A stretch of DNA of 15,321 nucleotides from JAWLFI01 sp041685645 (GTDB lineage Bacteria > Bacteroidota > Bacteroidia > Chitinophagales > Saprospiraceae): the NCBI GenBank assembly GCA_041685645.1, contig JAWLFI010000049.1:1-15321 (forward strand). Reading direction: 5' to 3'. Under the pieces are notes generated by a model, which saw only the letters and a program-made list of their open reading frames with translations, searched no databases and had not been told where the DNA came from. This document shows positions 7,486 to 14,347 of the stretch, piece by piece. The translations under genes were made by a program, and so were the position numbers. Position 1 is the stretch's first letter. Every line of letters begins with the position of its first letter.

Positions 7486-8325
7486 ATGATTCAGAGTTCA
7501 GATGTATTGAAAAATCACTTCAACGTATTGTCGGATCTCCTGCCGGATACGCCTCGGGCAGCTTTCGTGTTGGGCACGGGATTGTCTGCTTTGAAAGATG
7601 AGCTGGAGCGCCCCCTGCGCATCCCATATACCGATCTGCCGGGCATGCCCCTTGCGACGGCGCCATCTCATGGCAATGCCTTTTACTTCGGCTATTTAGA
7701 AGGACAGCCCGTTTTGATGATGTCGGGCCGGTTTCACTACTACGAGGGCTACAGTATGCAAGAAGTCACTTTTCCCATTCGACTATTGTGCATGTTTCCC
7801 ATAGAGTTTTTGTGGCTGTCCAATGCAGCAGGAAGTGTGAATCCGGAAATGAAGGCGGGTGATATCGTGATGATACGCGATCATATCAATATGATGAACG
7901 AACATCCGCTGCGCGGTCCAAACGACGATGAGCTTGGTCCTCGCTTTCCGGACATGTTGAACACCTACGATGTCACATGGAATGATCAAGTGTGTCGGGT
8001 TGCAGAGAAAGCTGGACTGAGGTCGCACCAGGGAGTCTATTGGGCCTGGTCGGGACCGTCTCTTGAGACGCCGGCGGAATATCAGATGATTCACCGACTG
8101 GGAGCCGATGTCGTGGGGATGTCCACGGTACCCGAAGTGATCGTCGCCAAACATATGGGCCGGAAAGTGGTTGTAAGTTCTGTAGTCTCTAATGTATGTT
8201 ACCCCCTGGAAGCGATTCGGGAGACCACCGCTGAGGATGTAATTCAAATGGTAGAATCTGTTGCTCCCACGCTGCGCACAGTGGTTCGGCAAATGACGGC
8301 GCTTTGGTTGACAAGCGGGGACTAA
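7486..8325 (+). CDS. punA: Purine nucleoside phosphorylase (trimeric, PNP-I type)
   Basis: The enzyme splits purine (deoxy)ribonucleosides with phosphate into free base and (deoxy)ribose-1-phosphate, for purine salvage in the cytoplasm. The 279 residues align by eye to human PNP throughout. The phosphate loop is GTGLS (30-34), with Thr where human has Ser33. Other matches are SHGN with His62, GRFHYYEGY (81-89, Arg82/His84/Tyr86), LSNAAGSVNP (111-120), GDIVMIRDHIN (125-135), NPLRGPND-like HPLRGPND (140-147), GPSLETPAE (190-198, Glu194 binding the base) and DVVGMSTVPEVIVA (208-221). Asn236 matches human Asn243. Many Bacteroidota homologues, as I recall, carry Asp near there. The start at 7486 follows the -7 box by 67 bp. 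uvrA begins 20 bp downstream, so the two are probably co-transcribed. Whether inosine, guanosine or both are preferred cannot be told. Confidence 0.93.
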   Translation: MIQSSDVLKNHFNVLSDLLPDTPRAAFVLGTGLSALKDELERPLRIPYTDLPGMPLATAPSHGNAFYFGYLEGQPVLMMSGRFHYYEGYSMQEVTFPIRLLCMFPIEFLWLSNAAGSVNPEMKAGDIVMIRDHINMMNEHPLRGPNDDELGPRFPDMLNTYDVTWNDQVCRVAEKAGLRSHQGVYWAWSGPSLETPAEYQMIHRLGADVVGMSTVPEVIVAKHMGRKVVVSSVVSNVCYPLEAIRETTAEDVIQMVESVAPTLRTVVRQMTALWLTSGD

Positions 8326-8345
8326 ATATAGAAGTGTAAAAAATA

Positions 8346-11195
8346 ATGACGAAGAAGAAGCAAACGTATATCCATATTCTCGACGCCAATGAGAACAATC
8401 TCAAGCACGTAGATGCGGATATCCCCCATTATAAAATGACCACTCTCACGGGCGTGAGTGGAAGTGGAAAGTCCTCTCTTGCGTTTAACACGCTTTACGC
8501 CGAGGGACAGCGCCGCTATATGGAGACCTTCTCGGCTTATGCGCGTCAATTTATCGGCGAAATGGAACGCCCGGATGTGGAAAAAATAACGGGTCTCAGC
8601 CCTGTCATTTCCATTGAGCAAAAAACAACGGGGAGTAATCCGCGCTCCACAGTGGGGACGATTACGGAAATTTATGACTTTCTGAGATTGCTGTATGCCC
8701 GGGCGGCCAAAGCCTACTCCTTCAGCACGGGAAAAGAAATGGTGCAGTACACCGAAAAGCAAGTACTGGAAGAGGTAATGAGTCGCTTCGAGGGGGAGAA
8801 AATCGCTATTTTAGCGCCACTGGTGCGCGCTAGAAAAGGACATTATCGAGAGCTTTTTCAGCAAATCAAGAAGCAGGGCTATACCAAAGTGCGCATCAAT
8901 GGAGAGATTCAGGATATCGTGCCGGATATGGCAGTGAGCCGATATAAAACGCACGATATTGAAGCGGTCATAGATCGGGTGTATGTAGAAGAGGAGAAAC
9001 AAAGACGCATTAGCCGCTCCCTGGAATTGGGGTTCAAACTCGGCCAGGATATGGTGTTTATTATGAATTGGGATTCGGGAGATGTCATGCCCTTTTCCAA
9101 ACAACTCATGGATGCCGATTCCGGTCTTTCTTATGAAAGTCCATCACCTAACACATTTTCTTTTAACTCTCCTTATGGAAGTTGCCCGAATTGCAAGGGC
9201 CTGGGCGTCCTGCCGGATGTGGACTACGAAAAAGTCATTCCCAATACAGATAAATCGATCAATCAAGTGGGTATAGCCCCATTTGGAGAGGTGAGAAAGA
9301 ATCAAACCTTTGAGCAACTTCGAAAAATTGCGAAACATTACAAGTTTAGTTTTGCTACACCAATAAAAGATATCCCGGAAGAAGCGCTGGAAACCATTTT
9401 GCGGGGAAGTGACACCCTATTACTCACTCGATCCAAGAAATATGGGAGTGATTACAGCATGGATATCGCTCAGGATGGCATCATTCAAATTTTGCGCGAC
9501 ACCTATGAAACGACGGAATCCGAGCACTTGCGCTCCTGGGCAGAGAATTTTATGACACTGCAAAACTGCCCGGATTGCCGCGGGTATCGATTGAAAAAAG
9601 AATCACTGCAATTCAAGTTGAACGATCATCACATCGGCCAATTGGCCAATATGGATTTGGACGAACTCTACCGCTGGCTGGCCGAATTGCCAAAACACCT
9701 GACGGATCGCCAACTCAAAATCGGTAATGATCTGCTGAAAGAAATTCAAGTGCGCTTGCACTTTATGCTCCAGGTGGGGCTGGATTATCTCGCTCTGGAT
9801 CGACCGTCACGAACCCTCTCCGGAGGGGAGGCTCAACGCACCCGACTCGCCACTCAGATTGGTAGCCAATTGACCGGTATTACCTATATCCTGGACGAGC
9901 CGAGTATTGGATTGCATCAGAGAGATAACCACCGACTCATTGAAGCGCTGAAGGATTTGGCTCGAATGGGTAATACTGTTGTGGTCGTAGAACACGACAA
10001 GGATATCATGTTAGCCTCGGATTATATTATTGATCTGGGGCCGGGCGCTGGAAAAAATGGAGGTGAAATCGTCGCTGAAGGCCCTCCGGAGTCTTTTATT
10101 CAACAAAATGCCCTGACCCCTCAATACTTGAGAGGAGAAAAGAAAATAGAACTGCCGGAATCTCGAAGGAGTGGCACCGGACAATCGCTGAAACTCTTCG
10201 GCGCGCAGGGACATAACCTAAAAAATGTCGATTTGGAGATTCCGCTAGGCTGCCTCATCGTTGTCACCGGCGTGAGCGGTAGCGGGAAGTCTTCGCTCAT
10301 CAACGAAACCCTGTATCCCATCCTTCGCAGACATTTCTATAACTCGACGCAAAATCCTCTGGCCTACAAAAAGATCGAGGGAATAGAACATGTCGATAAA
10401 GTGATAGAAGTCGATCAGTCTCCCATTGGCAGAACGCCGCGATCCAACCCCGCTACCTACACAAAGGTATTTACAGATATTAGGAAGCTGTTTTCAGAAG
10501 TCCCGGAAGCAAAAATTCGAGGGTACAAACCGGGACGGTTCAGTTTTAATGTGAAAGGAGGCCGTTGCGAGGTCTGCAAAGGTGGCGGAAAGCGACTCAT
10601 AGAAATGAATTTCCTGCCCGATGTGTATGTCGATTGCGAAGAATGCATGGGGCGCAGATACAACCGGGAAACCCTGGAGGTGATTTACAAGGGCAAAACG
10701 ATTTACGATGTGTTGGAAATGTCGGTGGATGAAGCTGTCGAGTTTTTTGAACCCATGCCAAAAATTTATCGCAAGCTCAAAACCATACAGGATGTCGGCC
10801 TGGGCTATATCACTCTGGGACAGTCGGCACCCACCTTGTCGGGGGGAGAAGCGCAACGCGTAAAACTCGCCGAGGAATTATCGAAAAGAGATACGGGCAA
10901 TACCTTGTACATTCTCGATGAACCCTCGACCGGACTTCACTTTGAAGATATACAATACCTGCTGAAAGTGGTGCAAAAATTAGTGGATAAAGGAAATACT
11001 GTGATTATTATAGAGCACAATATGGATATCGTAAAAGTGGCTGATTACATTGTCGATGTAGGCCCGGAAGGTGGACGCAAAGGAGGTAAAATTCAGTTTT
11101 CAGGTAGCCCGGAGGATCTTATTGAGGTAAAGGGAAATTCCACGGCGCGGTTTTTACAGTCCGAGCTGTCTAAAAAGTCTGTGGCCGGAGCTTAG
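8346..11195 (+). CDS. uvrA: UvrABC excinuclease subunit A (UvrA)
   Basis: UvrA is the damage-recognising ATPase of nucleotide excision repair; its dimer scans DNA and loads UvrB. The 949 residues contain two ABC modules. Module 1 has Walker A GVSGSGKS (36-43), the UvrB-binding/insertion region (about 115-270), signature LSGGEAQR (491-498) and Walker B ILDEPS (515-520). Module 2 has Walker A GVSGSGKS (642-649), a complete zinc site (Cys741/744 and Cys764/767), signature LSGGEAQR (831-838) and Walker B ILDEPS (856-861). The first zinc site is incomplete: Cys280/283 are present (SCPNC), but the partner pair expected near residues 250-262 is missing. This may be a lineage trait. Length and the motif ETFSAYARQFIGEMERPDV-type (split: ETFSAYARQF, MERPDV) match Bacteroidota UvrA. 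The start at 8346 is the first ATG after the punA stop. The call is certain. Confidence 0.97.
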   Translation: MTKKKQTYIHILDANENNLKHVDADIPHYKMTTLTGVSGSGKSSLAFNTLYAEGQRRYMETFSAYARQFIGEMERPDVEKITGLSPVISIEQKTTGSNPRSTVGTITEIYDFLRLLYARAAKAYSFSTGKEMVQYTEKQVLEEVMSRFEGEKIAILAPLVRARKGHYRELFQQIKKQGYTKVRINGEIQDIVPDMAVSRYKTHDIEAVIDRVYVEEEKQRRISRSLELGFKLGQDMVFIMNWDSGDVMPFSKQLMDADSGLSYESPSPNTFSFNSPYGSCPNCKGLGVLPDVDYEKVIPNTDKSINQVGIAPFGEVRKNQTFEQLRKIAKHYKFSFATPIKDIPEEALETILRGSDTLLLTRSKKYGSDYSMDIAQDGIIQILRDTYETTESEHLRSWAENFMTLQNCPDCRGYRLKKESLQFKLNDHHIGQLANMDLDELYRWLAELPKHLTDRQLKIGNDLLKEIQVRLHFMLQVGLDYLALDRPSRTLSGGEAQRTRLATQIGSQLTGITYILDEPSIGLHQRDNHRLIEALKDLARMGNTVVVVEHDKDIMLASDYIIDLGPGAGKNGGEIVAEGPPESFIQQNALTPQYLRGEKKIELPESRRSGTGQSLKLFGAQGHNLKNVDLEIPLGCLIVVTGVSGSGKSSLINETLYPILRRHFYNSTQNPLAYKKIEGIEHVDKVIEVDQSPIGRTPRSNPATYTKVFTDIRKLFSEVPEAKIRGYKPGRFSFNVKGGRCEVCKGGGKRLIEMNFLPDVYVDCEECMGRRYNRETLEVIYKGKTIYDVLEMSVDEAVEFFEPMPKIYRKLKTIQDVGLGYITLGQSAPTLSGGEAQRVKLAEELSKRDTGNTLYILDEPSTGLHFEDIQYLLKVVQKLVDKGNTVIIIEHNMDIVKVADYIVDVGPEGGRKGGKIQFSGSPEDLIEVKGNSTARFLQSELSKKSVAGA

Positions 11196-11419
11196 TCGGA
11201 GTCCTTGGGGTGGTTTCTTGTCGTCCCTCAATAGGTAGTGTCAACTCCGGCAGCTATTTTCCATAATTCATTTGTACAGCTCACTCAGCAAGTAGAATTC
11301 CGACTTATTTTGTACATATATAGCAATAGAAGAGACAAAAAGTGGGTTGTTTCTCTGTTACTCATCGAAAACTCCTTAGAGATTGCTTAATTTTGTGCGC
11401 TCAACACGCCAGAACCGAT
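11196..11419 (+). other. Intergenic region uvrA to DUF6089 gene
   Basis: These 224 bp contain no convincing gene. CGGAGT (11197-11202) and ACTCCG (11244-11249) could pair, but the loop is long and no T-run follows, so it is not a clear terminator for uvrA. The 8-mer TTTGTACA, whose core TGTACA is palindromic, occurs twice in direct orientation at 11271-11278 and 11310-11317. A -7 box lies at 11388-11395 (separate entry). Confidence 0.5.
11388..11395 (+). promoter_or_regulatory. Bacteroidota -7 box for the DUF6089 gene
   Basis: TAATTTTG is an exact TAnnTTTG match. It implies a start near 11402, just before the ATG at 11420, and thereby excludes the in-frame ATG at 11342 as the real start. No good -33 TTTG is seen at the usual distance. 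Confidence 0.5.
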
Positions 11420-12292
11420 ATGAAAGAAATGCCAAAGAATATATTTTTCCTTTTGAGCAGCCTGAGTTTCTGCTTGCTGATTAGTACTATTGGGGCGCCC
11501 CTGAGCGCACAAGACGAGAATCGGGGCTGGGAAGTAGGCGGCCGCCTGGGGCCCTCTTTCTATTTTGGCGACCTCAATACGGATTTTGATATGTCAAAGC
11601 CCGGTTTAATGCTTGGATTGGGTACCCGCTACAATCTCAACAATCGCATAGCTCTCGGTTTTATGTTGAATGGCGCACGGGTCTATTATCGCGATGACTA
11701 CACGACCAATTTATTCCAGCAGGCGCGCAATTTGAGTTTTCGTACAGATATTTATGAATTCGCCTCCCGGGTCGAGTTCAATTTTATGGAATACATCCAT
11801 GGCGATATTGACCACGGCACCACACCGTATTTACACGCAGGCCTATCTGCATTTTACTATCGCCCCACAGCCGAGCTCGATGGTGAGCGCTATAGTCTTC
11901 GTAGTCTGGGAACGGAGGGGCAGCCGCCTGGCGAAGAGTACTTTTACATCTCTATGGGACTCACTTACGGCGCCGGATTGAAAGTGGACTTCAATTATCG
12001 ATGGAGCATTCAGATCGATCTCAGTGCGCGGGTACTATTTACCGATTATATTGACGACGTGAGTGGCACCTATGCCGGCGATCAGGAGATTCGCTCTCTG
12101 CGAGGCGCCAATGCCGATATCGCCGTAGCTTTGGCGGATCGCAGCAGCCCCGATGGACAATTTCCGGAAATTGGGCAGCCCGGACGGCAGCGCGGCAATG
12201 GAAAAAATAACGATGCCTTTGCGTTTTTGTCCGTGGGGATTTATCGCTATTTTGGGTACTTGCGATGTCCTAAAATATCACCACTATATTAG
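11420..12292 (+). CDS. DUF6089-type outer-membrane beta-barrel protein
   Basis: This is a Bacteroidota protein of unknown function, predicted to be exported and inserted in the outer membrane. From ATG 11420 it has 290 residues. A signal peptide with basic start (MKEMPKN) and hydrophobic core (IFFLLSSLSFCLLIST) probably ends at LSAQ/DENRG. The mature part has alternating beta-strand segments such as WEVGGRLGPSFYFGDLN, LMLGLGTRYNL and RIALGFMLNGARVYY. It also contains the family-like block LSFRTDIYEFASRVEFNF, then TTPYLHAGLSAFYYRP, and ends in a final strand with YFGYLRCPK. An in-frame ATG at 11342 would put a hydrophilic extension before the signal peptide and lies upstream of the -7 box, so I reject it. 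ATG 11429 is an alternative. The DUF assignment rests on remembered family features. The yjbQ-like gene follows after 6 bp and is probably co-transcribed. Confidence 0.8.
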   Translation: MKEMPKNIFFLLSSLSFCLLISTIGAPLSAQDENRGWEVGGRLGPSFYFGDLNTDFDMSKPGLMLGLGTRYNLNNRIALGFMLNGARVYYRDDYTTNLFQQARNLSFRTDIYEFASRVEFNFMEYIHGDIDHGTTPYLHAGLSAFYYRPTAELDGERYSLRSLGTEGQPPGEEYFYISMGLTYGAGLKVDFNYRWSIQIDLSARVLFTDYIDDVSGTYAGDQEIRSLRGANADIAVALADRSSPDGQFPEIGQPGRQRGNGKNNDAFAFLSVGIYRYFGYLRCPKISPLY

Positions 12293-12298
12293 ACGATT

Positions 12299-12712
12299 AT
12301 GATTCAACAGTTGAATTTTCAGCTGACGGCAAAGGAGCGGGGATTTCACCTGATTACTGATGAGGTAGTCAGCCATTTGCCCGAACTTCCGCAGTCCGGT
12401 TTGTTGCAGTTATTTATCCGACATACCTCGGCGGGCCTGAGCATCAATGAGAATGCAGATCCCGACGTTCTTCACGACTTCGAGCTTTTTTTCAATCGCA
12501 TCGCGCCGGAACATCTTCCCGGTTTGCGCCATACTTTGGAGGGCCCGGATGATATGCCGGCTCACATCAAAGCCGCCTTGTTGGGGCATTCGGTGAGCAT
12601 TCCAATTTCGGATCACGAGTTGTCCATGGGCCGCTGGCAGGGCATTTTTTTAGGGGAATTTAGAAGGGAACCCCGGCTGCGCGAGTTGCAAGCTACGATT
12701 ATAGGCGAGTAG
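12299..12712 (+). CDS. yjbQ: YjbQ/UPF0047 family protein (secondary thiamine-phosphate synthase-like)
   Basis: This is a 137-residue protein of the widespread YjbQ family. E. coli YjbQ has weak thiamine-phosphate synthase activity, but the physiological role is unsettled. The signature blocks are all present: FIRHTSAGLSINENADPDV (39-57, with His42, Glu51 and Asn52), EGPDDMPAHIKAALLG (81-96, with His89) and LSMGRWQGIFLGEFR (108-122). The length is normal. It starts 6 bp after the DUF6089 gene stop. No thiamine gene is nearby, so context does not support a thiamine role. The GC-rich palindromic element begins 9 bp after its stop codon and may double as its terminator. Confidence 0.93.
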   Translation: MIQQLNFQLTAKERGFHLITDEVVSHLPELPQSGLLQLFIRHTSAGLSINENADPDVLHDFELFFNRIAPEHLPGLRHTLEGPDDMPAHIKAALLGHSVSIPISDHELSMGRWQGIFLGEFRREPRLRELQATIIGE

Positions 12713-12730
12713 TCCGGTCATTTGGGCGTC

Positions 12731-12754
12731 CCGGTCCCAACAACTTGGGACCGG
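12731..12754. repeat. Perfect 10-bp hairpin at the left end of the palindromic element
   Basis: CCGGTCCCAA and TTGGGACCGG are exact reverse complements around the loop CAAC. This is one of the two strongest local hairpins in the window. It sits just inside the terminal stem, 19 bp after the yjbQ stop codon. Confidence 0.8.
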
Positions 12755-12846
12755 CCGCTACGCGCCATTACTCGCTCACTACCTCCGCTTCCGCCCCCAA
12801 AGGTGGCTCCAGCGGGCTCGCTCGGTCCTTGGCTTCGCCGCGGACA

Positions 12847-12867
12847 CTCCGGGCGCAAGGCCCGGAG
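12847..12867. repeat. 8-bp hairpin inside the palindromic element
   Basis: CTCCGGGC (12847-12854) and GCCCGGAG (12860-12867) are exact reverse complements around the loop GCAAG. Confidence 0.75.
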
Positions 12868-12971
12868 ACCATTTGCATCGCTGACGCAATGTAAGAGCTA
12901 TAAGCGGCACAAGAGAGAGCGCGCGTGAGGTGCCCAAAGGGCGCACCGCCGCAGGTGGTGCGGTGCGAAGT

Positions 12972-12995
12972 AGAGACGCGATAATTCGCGTCTCT
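12972..12995. repeat. Perfect 10-bp hairpin in the right half of the palindromic element
   Basis: AGAGACGCGA (12972-12981) and TCGCGTCTCT (12986-12995) are exact reverse complements around the loop TAAT. Confidence 0.8.
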
Positions 12996-13150
12996 CGAGC
13001 ACGGAGCGAACAGCGAACCCCGGAGGGGACCGACCCCGTGGCCGCGGTAGCGGACAAGGGGGCACGCCCAAAAAAATAATACCCTATGAGGTCAATGACT
13101 ATGGTCAAAAACTATATTTTCGCAGTGTTGTTACTTTAAAAATACAAGAA

Positions 13151-14227
13151 ATGACGAATTGGTTTAATTTACGCGTGAAAGCTACGCGGCAGGAAACGGA
13201 CTTGGCAAAGACGATTGAATTGGAGGTGCCGGAAGAAGCGGCGGCTCAATTTGATTTTCAACCGGGACAGTTTCTCAATGTACGGCTTCAGATGAAGGGC
13301 GAGGAGGAAGAGCGTTCGTATAGTTTGTCCTCGCCGACGCTGGATGAGGGGCTGTGTATTACGGTGAAGAAAATGGAAGGGGGGAGAGTTTCTCCGGTGA
13401 TGGTGGAAGACCTGAAAATGGGCGATGAATTGGTCTGCGCCCCGCCGGAAGGGCGATTTACGGTAGCTCCAAAACCGGACGAGCGACGGGTCCATTACTT
13501 TATGGCTGCGGGCAGTGGTATTACTCCTATTTTTGGTTTGATCCGATATTTGCTAGAAGCGGAACCCAAGAGCCAAATTCACCTTCTGTATGGCAATCGC
13601 AATGAGGATGATGTTATATTTAAGGACCAATTGGAGGAGCTGGCCGAGACCTATCAGGGACAATTGTACATCAAACACGTTTTTTCTCGCATTCCTCGCC
13701 CAAAGTGGAATATCTTCAAAATTGACGATTCTCAGCCGTGGCACGGTCGCATCGATCAGAAAAAGGTGGCGAAATGGCTGAAGCGCAATCAGCACAGGGG
13801 CTTCGAAGCACATTATTATGTCTGCGGACCCGGCGATATGAATCAGGAGCTCTACGACTATTTGAAACACAGTGGCATTCCCTCGAAGCACATTCACGTG
13901 GAGTCTTTCATGACGGCAGAAGATCGCGCTGAAAGCGGTACATCGGAATCGAGCTGGCAATTGTCTGCGATATTGGATGGACAAGAATACGAATTTGATG
14001 TGGTGGGGGATAAGCCGATCTTAGAGGTCTTGTTGGATGAGGGTGTGGATGCGCCGCATTCCTGCACGAGTGGAGCCTGTGCGACTTGCATGGCCATGGT
14101 GCTGGACGGCGAGGTGGAGATGGATGTGGATTTTGCTTTGTCGGATGAAGAAAAGGAAGAAGGATATGTGCTGACCTGTCAGGGCCGGGCCAAGAGCAAA
14201 AAGGTGTCGGTGAATTACGATTTGTAA
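13151..14227 (+). CDS. PaaE-like FAD/NAD(P)-binding oxidoreductase with C-terminal 2Fe-2S ferredoxin domain
   Basis: This soluble electron-transfer flavoprotein is expected to pass electrons from NAD(P)H through FAD to a plant-type 2Fe-2S cluster and on to an oxygenase or other acceptor. The 358 residues run in order. The FAD-binding barrel (about 1-105) carries RSYSLSSP (55-62). The NAD(P)-binding domain (about 112-255) carries GSGITP (121-126), LLYGNR (145-150) and CGPGDM (225-230). After a linker comes the ferredoxin domain (about 268-358) with cluster ligands Cys305, Cys310, Cys313 and Cys343. This is the domain order of PaaE. No other phenylacetate (paa) or oxygenase genes are in the window, so the partner is unknown and a phenylacetate role is not supported by context. 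The start is the first ATG after the palindromic element, with no clear Shine-Dalgarno sequence or -7 box. Confidence 0.93.
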   Translation: MTNWFNLRVKATRQETDLAKTIELEVPEEAAAQFDFQPGQFLNVRLQMKGEEEERSYSLSSPTLDEGLCITVKKMEGGRVSPVMVEDLKMGDELVCAPPEGRFTVAPKPDERRVHYFMAAGSGITPIFGLIRYLLEAEPKSQIHLLYGNRNEDDVIFKDQLEELAETYQGQLYIKHVFSRIPRPKWNIFKIDDSQPWHGRIDQKKVAKWLKRNQHRGFEAHYYVCGPGDMNQELYDYLKHSGIPSKHIHVESFMTAEDRAESGTSESSWQLSAILDGQEYEFDVVGDKPILEVLLDEGVDAPHSCTSGACATCMAMVLDGEVEMDVDFALSDEEKEEGYVLTCQGRAKSKKVSVNYDL

Positions 14228-14347
14228 GGCGGTATTCCAATGCCCAATTGGTATAATAAAAGTGCCTGTTCCTCTTACTTCTTTAGTAGGGCTGAAGACA
14301 TATGGCTGATCTTTTGTATATTAGTGATTCACAGGAATCAAAATACT
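14228..14347 (+). other. Intergenic region after the reductase
   Basis: These 120 bp have no gene. CCAAT (14237-14241) and ATTGG (14247-14251) form a small palindrome extendable by TAT/ATA across one mismatch, but no T-run follows. No -7 box with the full TAnnTTTG pattern was found. Confidence 0.35.

Larger units (their letters stand above)
12721..13072. repeat. GC-rich element of nested inverted repeats (structured RNA or palindromic mobile element)
   Basis: This is a gene-free element of about 350 bp, strongly GC-rich in its core (43 of 60 bases at 12781-12840 are G or C). It is closed by the perfect 9-bp pair TTTGGGCGT (12721-12729) and ACGCCCAAA (13064-13072). Nested inside are a 10-bp hairpin (12731-12740/12745-12754), CCGCTAC with GTAGCGG (12755-12761/13047-13053), TCGCTC with GAGCGA (12772-12777/13004-13009), an 8-bp hairpin (12847-12854/12860-12867), an 8-bp hairpin (12942-12949/12960-12967), a 10-bp hairpin (12972-12981/12986-12995) and CCCC/GGGG (13018-13021/13025-13028). 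All these helices are mutually compatible and form one multi-branched fold. Strand is undetermined because the helices work in either direction. It resembles multi-copy intergenic GC-rich sequences I recall from other Bacteroidota. I cannot name a family. No transposase or RNA-guided nuclease gene is adjacent. Confidence 0.7.

Noticed and set aside
11197..11249. CGGAGT/ACTCCG as a terminator after uvrA
   Set aside because: The loop is about 40 nt and there is no T-run, so the pairing does not have terminator form.
11342..11419. Upstream in-frame ATG extending the DUF6089 protein by 26 residues
   Set aside because: It would precede a clear signal peptide with a hydrophilic stretch, and a -7 box lies inside it at 11388-11395.
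12716..13094. GGTCA on both sides of the palindromic element as a target-site duplication
   Set aside because: The left copy touches the element but the right copy lies 17 bp beyond the right terminal stem. A 5-bp match at that offset is likely chance.
12722..13108. Open reading frames on both strands inside the palindromic element
   Set aside because: Their translations are rich in Arg, Pro and Ser with no recognisable motif. They follow from the GC-rich inverted repeats, which leave few stop codons.
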